From the NCBI GenBank assembly GCA_023437365.1, contig JAEZGK010000028.1, forward strand, positions 1-64,000: a stretch of DNA of 64,000 nucleotides. The letters run 5' to 3'. Source of the DNA: Bacillota bacterium (lineage in GTDB: Bacteria > Bacillota > Clostridia > Lachnospirales > Lachnospiraceae). Below, in pieces: positions 35,815 through 45,340 of this stretch (positions within the stretch are counted from its first letter, which is position 1; the number at the start of each line of letters is the position of its first letter). Under the pieces are notes generated by a model. The model had not been told where the DNA came from, did not search any database, and saw only the letters and a list, made by a program, of their open reading frames with translations. The position numbers and the translations under genes were made by a program.

Positions 35815-38085
35815 ATGATTGATTTATTTATAGCTATTTTAAATATGAGCCTTAAAGCAAGCTATGTTATACTTATTGTTATGCTTATCAGACTACTACT
35901 TAAAAAAGCACCAAAATTTATCTCCTATGCTATATGGAGTGTGGTTGCTTTTCGACTGCTCATACCCTTTTCCTTTGAAAGTATACTTAGTATCTTACCT
36001 AAGAGTATGAACACAAATCCGATTCCCCAGGATATAGTCTATCAAAAAGCTCCGCAGATAAACAGTGAGATAGAAACTGTAAACAATATAGTAAACCAAT
36101 CACTTCCTGCTCCAAGTACTGTAGCCAGTGTAAATCCGATGCAGGTTTTTATCCTTATATGTTCATGCATTTGGATGTTGGGAATAGTAGCTTTGCTTAT
36201 ATATAGCTTAGTATCTGTGATACGATTACAGGGGCAGCTGAAAGAAGCTCAATTGCTGGAAGATAATATATTTGAAGCGAATAATTTAATCACACCCTTC
36301 GTGCTTGGCGTAATAAAGCCAAAGATATATTTACCTGCCGGACTTAACCCTGAAGAAAGAGTCTATATTATAATGCACGAACAGACTCATATTCGCCGAG
36401 CAGACCATGTTATTAAGATAATAGCCTTCATCATATTATCAATTCATTGGTTTAATCCCCTGGTATGGATTGCTTTTGTCCTTATGAGCAGGGATATGGA
36501 GCTTTCCTGTGATGAACATGTATTGAAGGAAATGAAAGAAGATGTTAAAAAGCCTTATGCCAGTTCTCTATTGTCCCTTGCTATGGGAGGACATATGATA
36601 AACGGCAGCCCCCTTGCCTTTGGTGAGGGAAATGTAAAGGCGAGGATTAAAAACGTATTAAAGTATAAGAAGCCTTCCTTTTGGATGATTGTCATACCGA
36701 TTATAATTGTAGTTTTTATTGGAATTGGATTAGGCACGAATCCTAAGCAGAAGGATCCCATTCAAAAAGAAGATGTCGCAGAGGGTAATCTCATAAAGCA
36801 AGATGATACTGTAAAGAGTAATTCTATTAACCAAGATAATGCTGTAAAGGGAAATTCTGTAAAGCGGGAGAGTGATGCAGCAGAAAAATCTTCGGTTATA
36901 ACGGAGGAAGGCTATTATACCAAAGTTAGGATTAAGAGTGTATCTGATCAGGTGGGCTTTAAAACCACAAATGAGTTCGACACAACAAACAATAAAATAG
37001 TAGCATACATTGATTCAATCCTAAGAGGCGGTGAGAGGGTATCGCCGGTAGAGGATTTGAATAATAACTATACCAATCAATATGCGATTGTATTATCGAA
37101 TGACCTTAGTGAATCAAGCTGTAAGCTTTACTATGATACTCTATATGATAAAGCATATTTTGAGAAATATAATGGTCTCTATGAAATTGATGTAGATTTT
37201 GCACGATATATTGATTCATTTCTAGAGAATAGAAATATAGACGTAAACATCGATGACATAGATGCCATAGCTCTGTTTGAGGCATATGGATGGACACTCG
37301 ATTATAAGATTAATTCTATGAAGCAAAAAATCAATAACATCAAGACCTTATCGCAATTTAATCCAAATGCATATTATTTTGCATTTAACAATGAGCTTTC
37401 TAAGGATATCGGTCTGGATATGAGTGGTTACTCAGATACCTCAGATATAACAGTTGATATTTATCGGGTCCACGAGAGTATGCCTGAGGAGTTTTATCCA
37501 ATTCAGAATGGCAGAGGAATTGTTGTTAAAGATGGAAATAAAATAATTGGTGCCTTTATCAGTGCAGGGCGTCACAGTGCCTTTAATGCTTGTAGTCTGA
37601 AGGGAAATAGCTTTGAAAAAGTGACAGGTCAGACAGTTAATGAATGGCTTACTGACATGGTTCAGGGGGATGAATTCGAAGATCGTATATCCTCATTAGA
37701 GCCTGAGCAGATTATCGAGGAATACTTCAAGACCATAGATAATAAGGATGCAAATGCCGCACAGCGCTATATCTCGAGAAGTAGTCTTTTGGATAATTTG
37801 ACCGCAAATATGCTTAATGAGGAACTATTTACTGAGGGAGTGAACTTGCCATTAACCGGTGCCGAACCAGGAGCAGTATCAAGCCTTAGCAATCTGAAAT
37901 CTGCAAAACTATTAAAAGTAGAGTTATTTAACGACTCAAATAGCAATTCAAAAATATTCGCTGTAACAGTGGATATGCAATATAAGAAAGAAGGGATCGT
38001 CAGTAGCGGAGAGCAGTTTTGGAATTGCATCATGGTTTATGAATCTCCTCAAACAGGATGGAAAATAGAAGAGTTTGGACATTAA
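35815..38085 (+). CDS. BlaR1/MecR1-like M56 metallopeptidase with unusual sensor region
   Basis: A membrane protein of 756 residues. The N-terminal membrane domain (helices near 5-25, 35-55, 110-130 and 285-305) contains the M56 zinc site HEQTH near residue 188 and a downstream SRDMELSCDEHVL motif. In BlaR1 the outside C-terminal domain is a penicillin-binding fold; here the extracytoplasmic part (about 310-756) has no SxxK/KTG set that I can see. It instead holds a low-complexity KQDD/NQDN linker, an unidentified domain and a terminal NTF2-like part (DANAAQRYISRSS). It probably senses something other than a beta-lactam. GGGGAGG supports the start at 35815. Confidence 0.85.
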   Translation: MIDLFIAILNMSLKASYVILIVMLIRLLLKKAPKFISYAIWSVVAFRLLIPFSFESILSILPKSMNTNPIPQDIVYQKAPQINSEIETVNNIVNQSLPAPSTVASVNPMQVFILICSCIWMLGIVALLIYSLVSVIRLQGQLKEAQLLEDNIFEANNLITPFVLGVIKPKIYLPAGLNPEERVYIIMHEQTHIRRADHVIKIIAFIILSIHWFNPLVWIAFVLMSRDMELSCDEHVLKEMKEDVKKPYASSLLSLAMGGHMINGSPLAFGEGNVKARIKNVLKYKKPSFWMIVIPIIIVVFIGIGLGTNPKQKDPIQKEDVAEGNLIKQDDTVKSNSINQDNAVKGNSVKRESDAAEKSSVITEEGYYTKVRIKSVSDQVGFKTTNEFDTTNNKIVAYIDSILRGGERVSPVEDLNNNYTNQYAIVLSNDLSESSCKLYYDTLYDKAYFEKYNGLYEIDVDFARYIDSFLENRNIDVNIDDIDAIALFEAYGWTLDYKINSMKQKINNIKTLSQFNPNAYYFAFNNELSKDIGLDMSGYSDTSDITVDIYRVHESMPEEFYPIQNGRGIVVKDGNKIIGAFISAGRHSAFNACSLKGNSFEKVTGQTVNEWLTDMVQGDEFEDRISSLEPEQIIEEYFKTIDNKDANAAQRYISRSSLLDNLTANMLNEELFTEGVNLPLTGAEPGAVSSLSNLKSAKLLKVELFNDSNSNSKIFAVTVDMQYKKEGIVSSGEQFWNCIMVYESPQTGWKIEEFGH

Positions 38086-38163
38086 AGGTAGCGAAAACAT
38101 TCCTAAAAGTAGTCGGACTGTAGCACTGATATTTGATTTCATACGGTTTTGCTTAGTTTTAAA

Positions 38164-38361
38164 ACGGATAACTGGGAGTAAAGTGATTCCGAAAAAAAGT
38201 AGAATTACTCAGGAAGAAAAAACATTTCGCCGGTGGGCTCATGCTTTTTCTTGCAGCCTTCACTTCTTTTGGTTAACTCACTTACAGAAAAACAGAGGTC
38301 TATGACACCTAATCGGTGCCATAGACCTCTGTTTTTCTGTAAGCGGATAACGGGAATCGAA
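38164..38361 (-). repeat. tRNA-linked structured element, copy B
   Basis: This copy has a tRNA remnant on both sides (ACGGATAACTGGGA at 38164 and a 19-base match at 38343-38361). Its inner hairpins are partly decayed (GAGTA at 38176 with TACTC at 38206; GGAAGAAAAA at 38212 with TTTTTCTTGC at 38245). Its outer hairpin is a perfect 24-bp stem, 38281-38304 with 38320-38343. The 24 bases 38338-38361 are identical to 53137-53160 at the intact tRNA gene. Confidence 0.7.
38338..38361. repeat. Candidate attachment-site repeat, left copy
   Basis: The 24 bases are identical to 53137-53160, which contain the 3' end of the tRNA-Gly gene. The two copies bracket the 14.8-kb restriction-modification island. 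This is the pattern left when an element integrates into a tRNA 3' end. Confidence 0.65.
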
Positions 38362-38507
38362 TACATATGAAAACCCGAGGAGTCCTTATTTAATGCTTGT
38401 CAGATCGCAAGGACATGGTCGCCAGGTCAGAAATTCATATCGGAAAGGATAATAAGAATTTGAGATTTGGTAGCCATTTGGTAGTCTGACGTATAATTAC
38501 AATCATT

Positions 38508-38753
38508 CTATAATGCATCAAGAAGGTCATCTTTAATGTCCTTTATAATAGATGTAACTTTCAAATTGTTTTTAAATTGTTGAATATTGTTTGACTTTAT
38601 TTTCTTGCCTCGTTCGTAACCAGCTTCAAGGGTCAGGATGTTTGCTTTGTATTTTGATATGCCCAATTTTATAGCTAAATCCGATATCCATAAGTTTCTG
38701 CTTCCATATTCGTTTTCAATTAAGTTGTATATTATCTCCGCTTTACTATTCAT
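38508..38753 (-). CDS. Small putative DNA-binding protein
   Basis: An 81-residue protein, start chosen for AAAAGGAG 8 nt before the ATG at 38753. Residues 22-45 (LWISDLAIKLGISKYKANILTLEAG) read like a helix-turn-helix (an LAIKLGIS turn), so it may be a regulator of the island. It follows the 206-residue gene by 20 bp on the same strand. No close family is recognised. Confidence 0.6.
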   Translation of the reverse strand: MNSKAEIIYNLIENEYGSRNLWISDLAIKLGISKYKANILTLEAGYERGKKIKSNNIQQFKNNLKVTSIIKDIKDDLLDAL

Positions 38754-38772
38754 TATACACACTCCTTTTAAA

Positions 38773-39393
38773 TTAGATCATTAAGATATTACTAGAACAG
38801 CCCTTAAAGGCTCTTTGGTATACACCAACGCCACTTGTATTACCAAGAAAATCTAACGGCAAATTCTGTGTTTCTACCTCTTTAAGTTCAAGTAATGTCT
38901 TAAACTCATAATGGATTATCGGTGTTATATCTGTTACAAACGTTGCTTGCTGTATACTAAGTTGATCCTGTTTTATGATTTCTGAAATAATAAATCTTGC
39001 ATAGGGTAGATATTTATTTCTAGTTCTGTCTTTTACAAAGATAACAAGTTGATTGAGGCCTTCTATTTTTGTGAAATCACCGGTTAATGGGTAATAGGTT
39101 TTACCATATCTGTTAACCGAATCTACAAAAATATCTGCAATCATTTTTCCTGTAAAACTTTTATAACTTCCAGTCGGAATTATTTTTCCATTTTTTAATA
39201 TATAGATTTCCCAGTTGTCGGTAGATGTTGAGATCATTCTTGCCCCAATTGAAAAATCACGACCTTCTTTCGTGATGGTCTGGTAAGAATGTGGTTGACA
39301 TACCCCACTTTCTATTTCTAAAAAAGTTTCTGAAATAATTTTATCACGTGCTACTTTAGATAAAAAATTAAAATCATTATAACTTAACGCCAT
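38773..39393 (-). CDS. Unknown island protein
   Basis: A soluble 206-residue protein which I do not recognise. It has no signal peptide or membrane helix and looks mixed alpha-beta, with strands such as WEIYILKNGKIIP and LNQLVIFVKDR. A GAAAGGAG site precedes the ATG. It is cotranscribed with the small HTH-like gene and divergent from the Z1 ATPase gene across 378 bp, so it may be a regulatory or partner subunit of that system. Confidence 0.6.
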   Translation of the reverse strand: MALSYNDFNFLSKVARDKIISETFLEIESGVCQPHSYQTITKEGRDFSIGARMISTSTDNWEIYILKNGKIIPTGSYKSFTGKMIADIFVDSVNRYGKTYYPLTGDFTKIEGLNQLVIFVKDRTRNKYLPYARFIISEIIKQDQLSIQQATFVTDITPIIHYEFKTLLELKEVETQNLPLDFLGNTSGVGVYQRAFKGCSSNILMI

Positions 39394-39674
39394 AGCTATT
39401 CTCCTTTCACCTCAATCTAGGGCCATACATTTATACCTAACAATATAGCATATATAAATAGCAAATGCAACATTTTTTTACTATGTAAGGTATACTTTTA
39501 TAACTAAAGTTTTTAAAAGTGTAAAATTAATATAAACATAGAGCTCATCAGAAACCAAGATAATTCTGAGTCTTAGGATAATTTTGTTATTCAAATCTGG
39601 CCAGAAAACACATAGTTTGTGAATCCCCTGCTCCAGACATACCATTTCCAGAATTTCAATTTAATGTAATTTAC

Positions 39675-39731
39675 CCAACAAGTAGAAAATTGTTGGAAAA
39701 GCTTTGTAAAAAATTGAAAATGGTATATAAT
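39675..39731 (+). promoter_or_regulatory. Promoter and inverted repeat before the Z1 gene
   Basis: TTGTAA (39704-39709), 16 bp, TATAAT (39726-39731) forms a promoter 41 bp before the Z1 ATG. Just upstream is an inverted repeat CCAACAA-N8-TTGTTGG (39675-39696), a possible operator. The rest of the 378-bp gap 39394-39771 is AT-rich with no gene. Confidence 0.5.
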
Positions 39732-39771
39732 GGAATTATATTGTAAGAATTTATTATAAAGGAGGAAGGAA

Positions 39772-41592
39772 ATGCTTGACTTTGAAACATTGATAAATCA
39801 GATTGATGATAGAAGTGAATATGAACGAAGAATAACAAGATTAAAAGAAATAGGATATCAAACTAATAACATTGAAGAGACAGTTGAGAAGTCAGTGCTT
39901 AATATCAAAGAAGGTTATGATTCCTTTGTAATTTATGGAGAACCGCAGTGTGGTAAAACAGAACTGATGATAGCCTTATCTGCAAGATTAATTGATGAAG
40001 GATATAAAATCATCATTGTCCTTCTGAATGATGATATCGATCTACTAAATCAAAATTTACAAAGATTTAGAGAGTCAGCTATTAATCCAACACCAGTTAA
40101 TTACACCGAGGTACTTGAGGAAAATATAGGTGCAAGAAAATGGATAATATTTTGTAAAAAGAACGCAAAAGATTTATTTAAGTTAGACAATGCCCTGAAT
40201 AATATATCTGAGAAAATTATTATAGATGATGAAGGGGACTATGCAAGTCCCAACGGAAAAGTGAATAAAGCGGATCAAACAAAAATAAATGAATTAATTG
40301 GAAAGCTTATTCGCAATAAGGGAGTATATATTGGTGTAACAGCAACCCCAGCAAGACTTGACTTGAACAATACTTTTCAAAATTTAACGGAACATTGGGT
40401 GAAATTTAAACCTCATGAGAACTATGTTGGAAAAGAAGTTTTCTTTCCTGTAAATGGAAATGAAGAATTGAAGTTTGCCTTAAGAAAGTTGCCGAATGAA
40501 GGAGATAAGCCAGTATTTATTAGGAGGGCTATTGCTAATTTTATTGTAAATACATCTATTTTAAATACAATTGGGAATCTGCAAGGGAATTATTCTTTTT
40601 TAATTCACACAAGTGGGGAGGTTGATGAACATTCTAGGGATCGCAAGGATGTTATTAACTATTTTGAAGGGTTGATTGAAAAGCAGAACAAAAACCACAA
40701 AAGATATTGGGAAGAAATAATAAAAACAGTAGAGGAAAAATGTATGGACAAAGAAAGCTCTACTGAGGTTTTTCAATATGCTTATCAGAACATTTCAAAT
40801 CAGAGTGTATCTATTATAAATTCAAAAAATAAGAACAGTGTTGGAGTAGATACCAATTCGCCAGCATCAATTTTTTCGGTTTTCATTGGAGGCAATAAAG
40901 TGTCGAGAGGAATAACTTTTGGCAATCTACTAGGCATGTTTTTTACCAGAGATGCACAGAAAATACAGCAAGACACGTATATACAAAGAGCTAGAATGTT
41001 CGGAAATCGAAAAAAATATTTAAAATACTTTGAGCTATGGATAACTGAAGAATTATATAATGATTGGAGAAGATGCTTTATGTATCATTATCTATCATTA
41101 ATGTCAATTGATACAAATGGGAGCGCACCTGTTTGGATAGGTGATCAAAGAATTCAACCGGTAGCAGCGCAAAGCATTGACAAAAGAACATTACTTCTTG
41201 AAAAGGGAGAGATGGTATTTCCTAAGTTTTCATATTCAGAAGAAATTCAGAGAATTATCTATGAAGTGAAAACCACAGAAGAGGCGCTTAAAAAAATGCA
41301 GGAGCATCTTGGTAATGATCTGTTTCCAAGGTATGTTTATGATTTTATTATAAATAATTCGAGATCAATTAATCACGATGTTAACATATTACCTTCACGA
41401 TTTATTTCTGACAGCAGTGATTATCATGAAGAACTCTATAGAAAACGAGGAATACTAGGTGGAACTGATTTGAAGCAATATGGAATACATAAGTTAATGA
41501 TAGTTCATAATTCAGCAAATGAAGCAAGATTGATCTATTATTTTGATGGGAAAGCCAACTTTTTTAAGAATAGCAGGGGGATTGGCAAATGA
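39772..41592 (+). CDS. Z1-domain P-loop ATPase (putative defence protein)
   Basis: A 606-residue protein of the Z1 family, helicase-like ATPases often encoded with restriction or repair genes. Walker A is GEPQCGKT (56-63), Walker B is IIIDDEGD (D152-E154), and GVTATPARL (188-196) corresponds to helicase motif III. The Z1 core is recognisable near residues 372-425: GGNKVSRGITFGNLLGMFF, then TYIQRARMFGNRKKYLKYF, matching the usual LSRGlT and DTxxQxxRxFG blocks. At 606 residues it is shorter than many Z1 proteins. A strong AAAGGAGG site precedes the ATG. It overlaps the next gene by 4 bp, so the two products probably act together. Confidence 0.85.
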   Translation: MLDFETLINQIDDRSEYERRITRLKEIGYQTNNIEETVEKSVLNIKEGYDSFVIYGEPQCGKTELMIALSARLIDEGYKIIIVLLNDDIDLLNQNLQRFRESAINPTPVNYTEVLEENIGARKWIIFCKKNAKDLFKLDNALNNISEKIIIDDEGDYASPNGKVNKADQTKINELIGKLIRNKGVYIGVTATPARLDLNNTFQNLTEHWVKFKPHENYVGKEVFFPVNGNEELKFALRKLPNEGDKPVFIRRAIANFIVNTSILNTIGNLQGNYSFLIHTSGEVDEHSRDRKDVINYFEGLIEKQNKNHKRYWEEIIKTVEEKCMDKESSTEVFQYAYQNISNQSVSIINSKNKNSVGVDTNSPASIFSVFIGGNKVSRGITFGNLLGMFFTRDAQKIQQDTYIQRARMFGNRKKYLKYFELWITEELYNDWRRCFMYHYLSLMSIDTNGSAPVWIGDQRIQPVAAQSIDKRTLLLEKGEMVFPKFSYSEEIQRIIYEVKTTEEALKKMQEHLGNDLFPRYVYDFIINNSRSINHDVNILPSRFISDSSDYHEELYRKRGILGGTDLKQYGIHKLMIVHNSANEARLIYYFDGKANFFKNSRGIGK

Positions 41593-42530
41593 TTAAGGAG
41601 TATGAGCAGTATCATGGGATGGCACTATGTAGATTGGCCCATAAATTTAGTGGGTATAAAATATCCACTAATGTAAACGATGACAACAGTTCATATCTTA
41701 TTAATGACACTTTTGGAGTATACATAAAATATTCAAAAAAGAGGTTAACACCTTGGACATTTGCCTTTAACTCAGAACATTATAAGGCTATTCTAAAGCT
41801 TGTAAATAACCAGCAACAGGTTTTTATATTACTTGTCTGTGGAATGGATGGAATTTGTTGCATAGATTATGTAGAATTTTCTCAAGTAATATCAAGCATT
41901 ATTGATAATGAAATTAAATATGTATCCGTTTCAAGATTTAAGAATCAACAATATCAGGTTTCTGGAACTGATGGTGAAATAAAACATAAATTTGCTGACT
42001 CGGATATGTTATTATTTGAAGGGTCATCACATACTGCCAAAACTATAATGGACAATATTTTAAATGAAGTTTCTGTCATTGAGCAAAACCCAGAAGATAG
42101 AATCAATGTAATCATGAATCACCAGGATAATAATTTAAAAAATACAAGTTGTAAACATTTTGATGATAAATCAAATCATTGCCTAAATACTGTATCGCCA
42201 TATTTTATACTAAATTGCTGTGGTGCAATACGCTGTAAACATTACGAAAAGATTAAAAACGGAGATGGTATAAATAGTATAACAAAAAGATTTGTTAGTA
42301 AAGTCGATACATTTAATCGTAAGAAAACCGATCAAGGTATCTCTCTTGGTGATAAAGTGTTATTATACTTTTATGAGTGCAAACAGCAGCAGACATTGAA
42401 TATAGGCACTAATAATAATGCGTTATCATTGCTTGAGAGGGAGTGTCTTGGTAAAAGGAATGGGGAGAAGATAGAAGTAAATAATTCGCACTATGTTGTT
42501 GTAAATTATACAAGGAATATCTATAATTAG
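41589..42530 (+). CDS. Unknown partner of Z1 protein, with Cys/His cluster
   Basis: A 313-residue soluble protein, translationally coupled to the Z1 gene. The first about 150 residues are mixed alpha-beta with GVYIKYSKKRLTPWTFAF and VFILLVCGMDGICCIDY strands, which read like a nuclease-like or substrate-binding fold, but no catalytic motif is certain. Residues 198-235 hold a Cys/His cluster (CKHF, HCLN, CCGAIRCKHY) that could bind a metal. I know of no named family. Coupling to the Z1 ATPase suggests the effector or target-recognition subunit of a two-gene system. Confidence 0.7.
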   Translation: MIKEYEQYHGMALCRLAHKFSGYKISTNVNDDNSSYLINDTFGVYIKYSKKRLTPWTFAFNSEHYKAILKLVNNQQQVFILLVCGMDGICCIDYVEFSQVISSIIDNEIKYVSVSRFKNQQYQVSGTDGEIKHKFADSDMLLFEGSSHTAKTIMDNILNEVSVIEQNPEDRINVIMNHQDNNLKNTSCKHFDDKSNHCLNTVSPYFILNCCGAIRCKHYEKIKNGDGINSITKRFVSKVDTFNRKKTDQGISLGDKVLLYFYECKQQQTLNIGTNNNALSLLERECLGKRNGEKIEVNNSHYVVVNYTRNIYN

Positions 42531-42626
42531 GGACAATCATATGATAATTTTTATGCAATTGCCCATCAGATGGGACATAAAGGAATTATTATATGAAAAA
42601 ATGAAATAAAAGGGGTACGGAAAGTT

Positions 42627-44141
42627 ATGGCAAATGGAAGTACAAATGTAGGCTTTGAGGATAAGCTCTGGTTGGCGGCAGATAAATTAAGAGGAAGCAT
42701 GGATGCATCTGAATATAAGCATGTAGTTCTGGGGTTGATATTCTTAAAATTCGTATCTGATTCCTTCAACACAAAACATGAGGAGTTACTGCATGAAGCA
42801 GCCGGTTTTGAGGAAGATAAAGACGAATATACTGCGGATAATATATTTTATGTTCCTCTTGATGCAAGATGGAGTTTAATTGCTTCCTATGCAACATCCC
42901 CTGAGATAGGAAAAGTAATCGATAAAGCAATGGAAATACTGGAGAAGGAAAATCCGGTTTTAAAAGGTGTATTAAGCAAGAATTATTCCAGACCTGAGCT
43001 TGATAAAACGAGACTTGGTGAATTGGTGACTCTTTTTACTAATATAGATGTAGGTACCGATACAGCGATTGAGAGAGATGTTCTTGGTAGAGTGTATGAA
43101 TATTTCCTTGGTAAATTTGCTAGCGCAGAGGGCAAACTGGGTGGAGAGTTCTACACTCCAGCCTGTGTTGTAAGGACATTGGTTGAGATAATTGAGCCAT
43201 ACAAAGGAAGGATTTACGACCCTTGCTGTGGCTCTGGTGGCATGTTCTGCCAATCTGCAAAATTCATTAAGGAGCATCAAGGCAATGTCAATAATATCTC
43301 GGTATATGGTCAGGAAAGCAACCCGACAACTTGGAAGCTTGCAAAAATGAATCTGGCATTAAGACAGATCGATGCTGATCTTGGAACTCATAATGCGGAT
43401 TCGTTTCACGAGGATTTACATAAACAGCTGAAGGCAGACTTCATTCTTGCCAACCCTCCATTCAATATTTCTGACTGGGGCGGAGAAAAAATTCAGGAAG
43501 ATGTTCGTTGGAGATATGGGACACCTCCAACCGGAAATGCAAACTATGCATGGTTACAGCATATGCTTCATCATCTAAATCCGATGAATGGTATATGTGG
43601 TACAGTTCTTGCAAATGGGTCATTGAGCTCTAATACATCTAATGAAGGTGCGATTCGAGCTAATATGCTACGCTCTGATGTGGTGGAGTGTATCGTAGCT
43701 ATGCCGGGACAATTATTTTATTCCACCGGTATACCGGTATGTCTATGGATCATGCGAAAAGGTAAGAATGAGAATACCAAAGATAAGGTACTCTTTATTG
43801 ATGCTAGAAATTTTGGGCATATGATTGATCGCCGTGTTCGTGAACTAAGTGAGGAAGACATTCAGAAGATTGCCGATACTTATCATAGCTGGAAAAATGA
43901 TCAGGGATATGAGGATGTTCAGGGATTTTGCAAAGCAGCAACAATCGACGAGATATCGGAAAATGATTACATTCTAACTCCGGGTAGATATGTTGGCATT
44001 GAAGAAGTTGAGGATGATGGCATTCCATTTGAAGAGAAGATGGAGAAACTGACAAAAGAGATTATGCAACAGTTTAAGGAATCCAGGGAGCTGGAGGAGA
44101 AAATTAGGAGAGCTCTTGGAGGGATTGGTTATGAAATTTGA
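42627..44141 (+). CDS. hsdM: Type I restriction-modification methyltransferase subunit HsdM
   Basis: A 504-residue N6-adenine methyltransferase subunit. The N-terminal helical HsdM domain (GFEDKLWLAADKLRGSMDAS) is followed by the catalytic domain with SAM motif YDPCCGSGGMF (about 190) and the adenine-methylase motif ANPPFNISDW (about 272). Length is normal. With HsdS it methylates the host recognition site and protects it from the restriction complex. It overlaps the chosen hsdS start by 11 bp. Confidence 0.97.
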   Translation: MANGSTNVGFEDKLWLAADKLRGSMDASEYKHVVLGLIFLKFVSDSFNTKHEELLHEAAGFEEDKDEYTADNIFYVPLDARWSLIASYATSPEIGKVIDKAMEILEKENPVLKGVLSKNYSRPELDKTRLGELVTLFTNIDVGTDTAIERDVLGRVYEYFLGKFASAEGKLGGEFYTPACVVRTLVEIIEPYKGRIYDPCCGSGGMFCQSAKFIKEHQGNVNNISVYGQESNPTTWKLAKMNLALRQIDADLGTHNADSFHEDLHKQLKADFILANPPFNISDWGGEKIQEDVRWRYGTPPTGNANYAWLQHMLHHLNPMNGICGTVLANGSLSSNTSNEGAIRANMLRSDVVECIVAMPGQLFYSTGIPVCLWIMRKGKNENTKDKVLFIDARNFGHMIDRRVRELSEEDIQKIADTYHSWKNDQGYEDVQGFCKAATIDEISENDYILTPGRYVGIEEVEDDGIPFEEKMEKLTKEIMQQFKESRELEEKIRRALGGIGYEI

Positions 44142-45309
44142 TTCAAAAGTAGTAAAATTATGTGACATATCAGTTAAAATTACAAAGGGGACAACCCCCA
44201 CATCGGTTGGTTGCAATTTTGTTGACAGCGGCATCAACTATATTAAATCAGAGAGCATATGTAATTCCAGAATTCTTGATAAAACAAAATATGCTTACAT
44301 TGATGAATTTACGAATGAAAAGCTTAAGCGATCTCAAATTGAAGAAAATGATATCCTGTTCTCAATGGCAGGCGCATATTTGGGAAAGACAGGAATAGTT
44401 AGAAAAGAAGACGTGCCAGCAAATACAAATCAAGCAGTTGCTATCATAAGGTTAAATCATAACTTGGCAGATTATCGATATATATACTATTACCTTTGTC
44501 AAAGTTCGATTATAGAATATGTAAATCGATCATCTGCACAATCAGCGCAACCCAATATAAATCTGAAAGAAATAGGTAATATAGAAATTGATTTACCATC
44601 GATTACTATGCAAAACAGCATAGCTGATATACTATCAATAATAGATGATAAAATAGAGATTAATAATATGTTAAATGATAATTTGGCGAAATTAATGAAT
44701 GTTATGTTTCAAGAATGGTTCGATAAACATGATGAAATGGAAAAGAAACCATTATATGAACTGGCAGATTACATTAATGGTACTTCATTTAAACCTGATG
44801 AATATGCCAACGAAGGTATTCCAATAATTAAAATTACTGAACTTAAAAATGGTATTACTCAAACAACTCAGTATTTTAGTGGTGAAAAAGAAGAAAAATA
44901 CTATATTAAAAATGGGGATATATTATTCTCATGGTCTGGTAATCCTGAAACATCGATTGATACTTTTATTTGGCATGATGGTAACGGTATATTAAATCAA
45001 CATACATTTAAAGTTGTACCTAAAGAGAATGAAGAAGTATATATTTATTTAATGCTAAAATTTTTTAAGCCTATGTTTACTGCAATAGCAAGTAATAAGC
45101 AAACAACTGGATTAGGACATGTTACAGTAGCAGATTTGAAAAGACTTACCTTTTATTATGATGGTGTCAAAGTAAAAGAATTTAATGAATTTGTGAAACC
45201 AATATATATGAAGTTTTATAACAATTGTATTGAAAACGGCAAGTTGGAAAACTTACGAGATATTTTATTACCGAAACTTATGACTGGTGAAGTTAATGTG
45301 GTTCTTTAG
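44131..45309 (+). CDS. hsdS: Type I restriction specificity subunit HsdS
   Basis: A 392-residue specificity subunit with two target-recognition domains (about 1-150 and 205-350), each followed by a helical conserved region (SIADILSIIDDKIEINNMLNDNL and a C-terminal NGKLENLRDILLPKLMTGEV). Each domain reads one half of a bipartite site. GGAGGG lies 4 nt before the ATG at 44131. Both domains appear intact, so the unit should be functional. The recognition sequence cannot be read from this. Confidence 0.95.
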   Translation: MKFDSKVVKLCDISVKITKGTTPTSVGCNFVDSGINYIKSESICNSRILDKTKYAYIDEFTNEKLKRSQIEENDILFSMAGAYLGKTGIVRKEDVPANTNQAVAIIRLNHNLADYRYIYYYLCQSSIIEYVNRSSAQSAQPNINLKEIGNIEIDLPSITMQNSIADILSIIDDKIEINNMLNDNLAKLMNVMFQEWFDKHDEMEKKPLYELADYINGTSFKPDEYANEGIPIIKITELKNGITQTTQYFSGEKEEKYYIKNGDILFSWSGNPETSIDTFIWHDGNGILNQHTFKVVPKENEEVYIYLMLKFFKPMFTAIASNKQTTGLGHVTVADLKRLTFYYDGVKVKEFNEFVKPIYMKFYNNCIENGKLENLRDILLPKLMTGEVNVVL

Positions 45310-45340
45310 GTAAAGAAGAATTATGAGGTAAAATACAAAT

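Noticed and set aside
35421..38085. Calling the BlaI/M56 pair a beta-lactam resistance system
   Set aside because: No beta-lactamase or penicillin-binding domain is seen, so the resistance label is not supported.
38075..38305. 76-codon plus-strand frame
   Set aside because: It overlaps the structured element copy B and its hairpins; composition does not look coding and there is no binding site.
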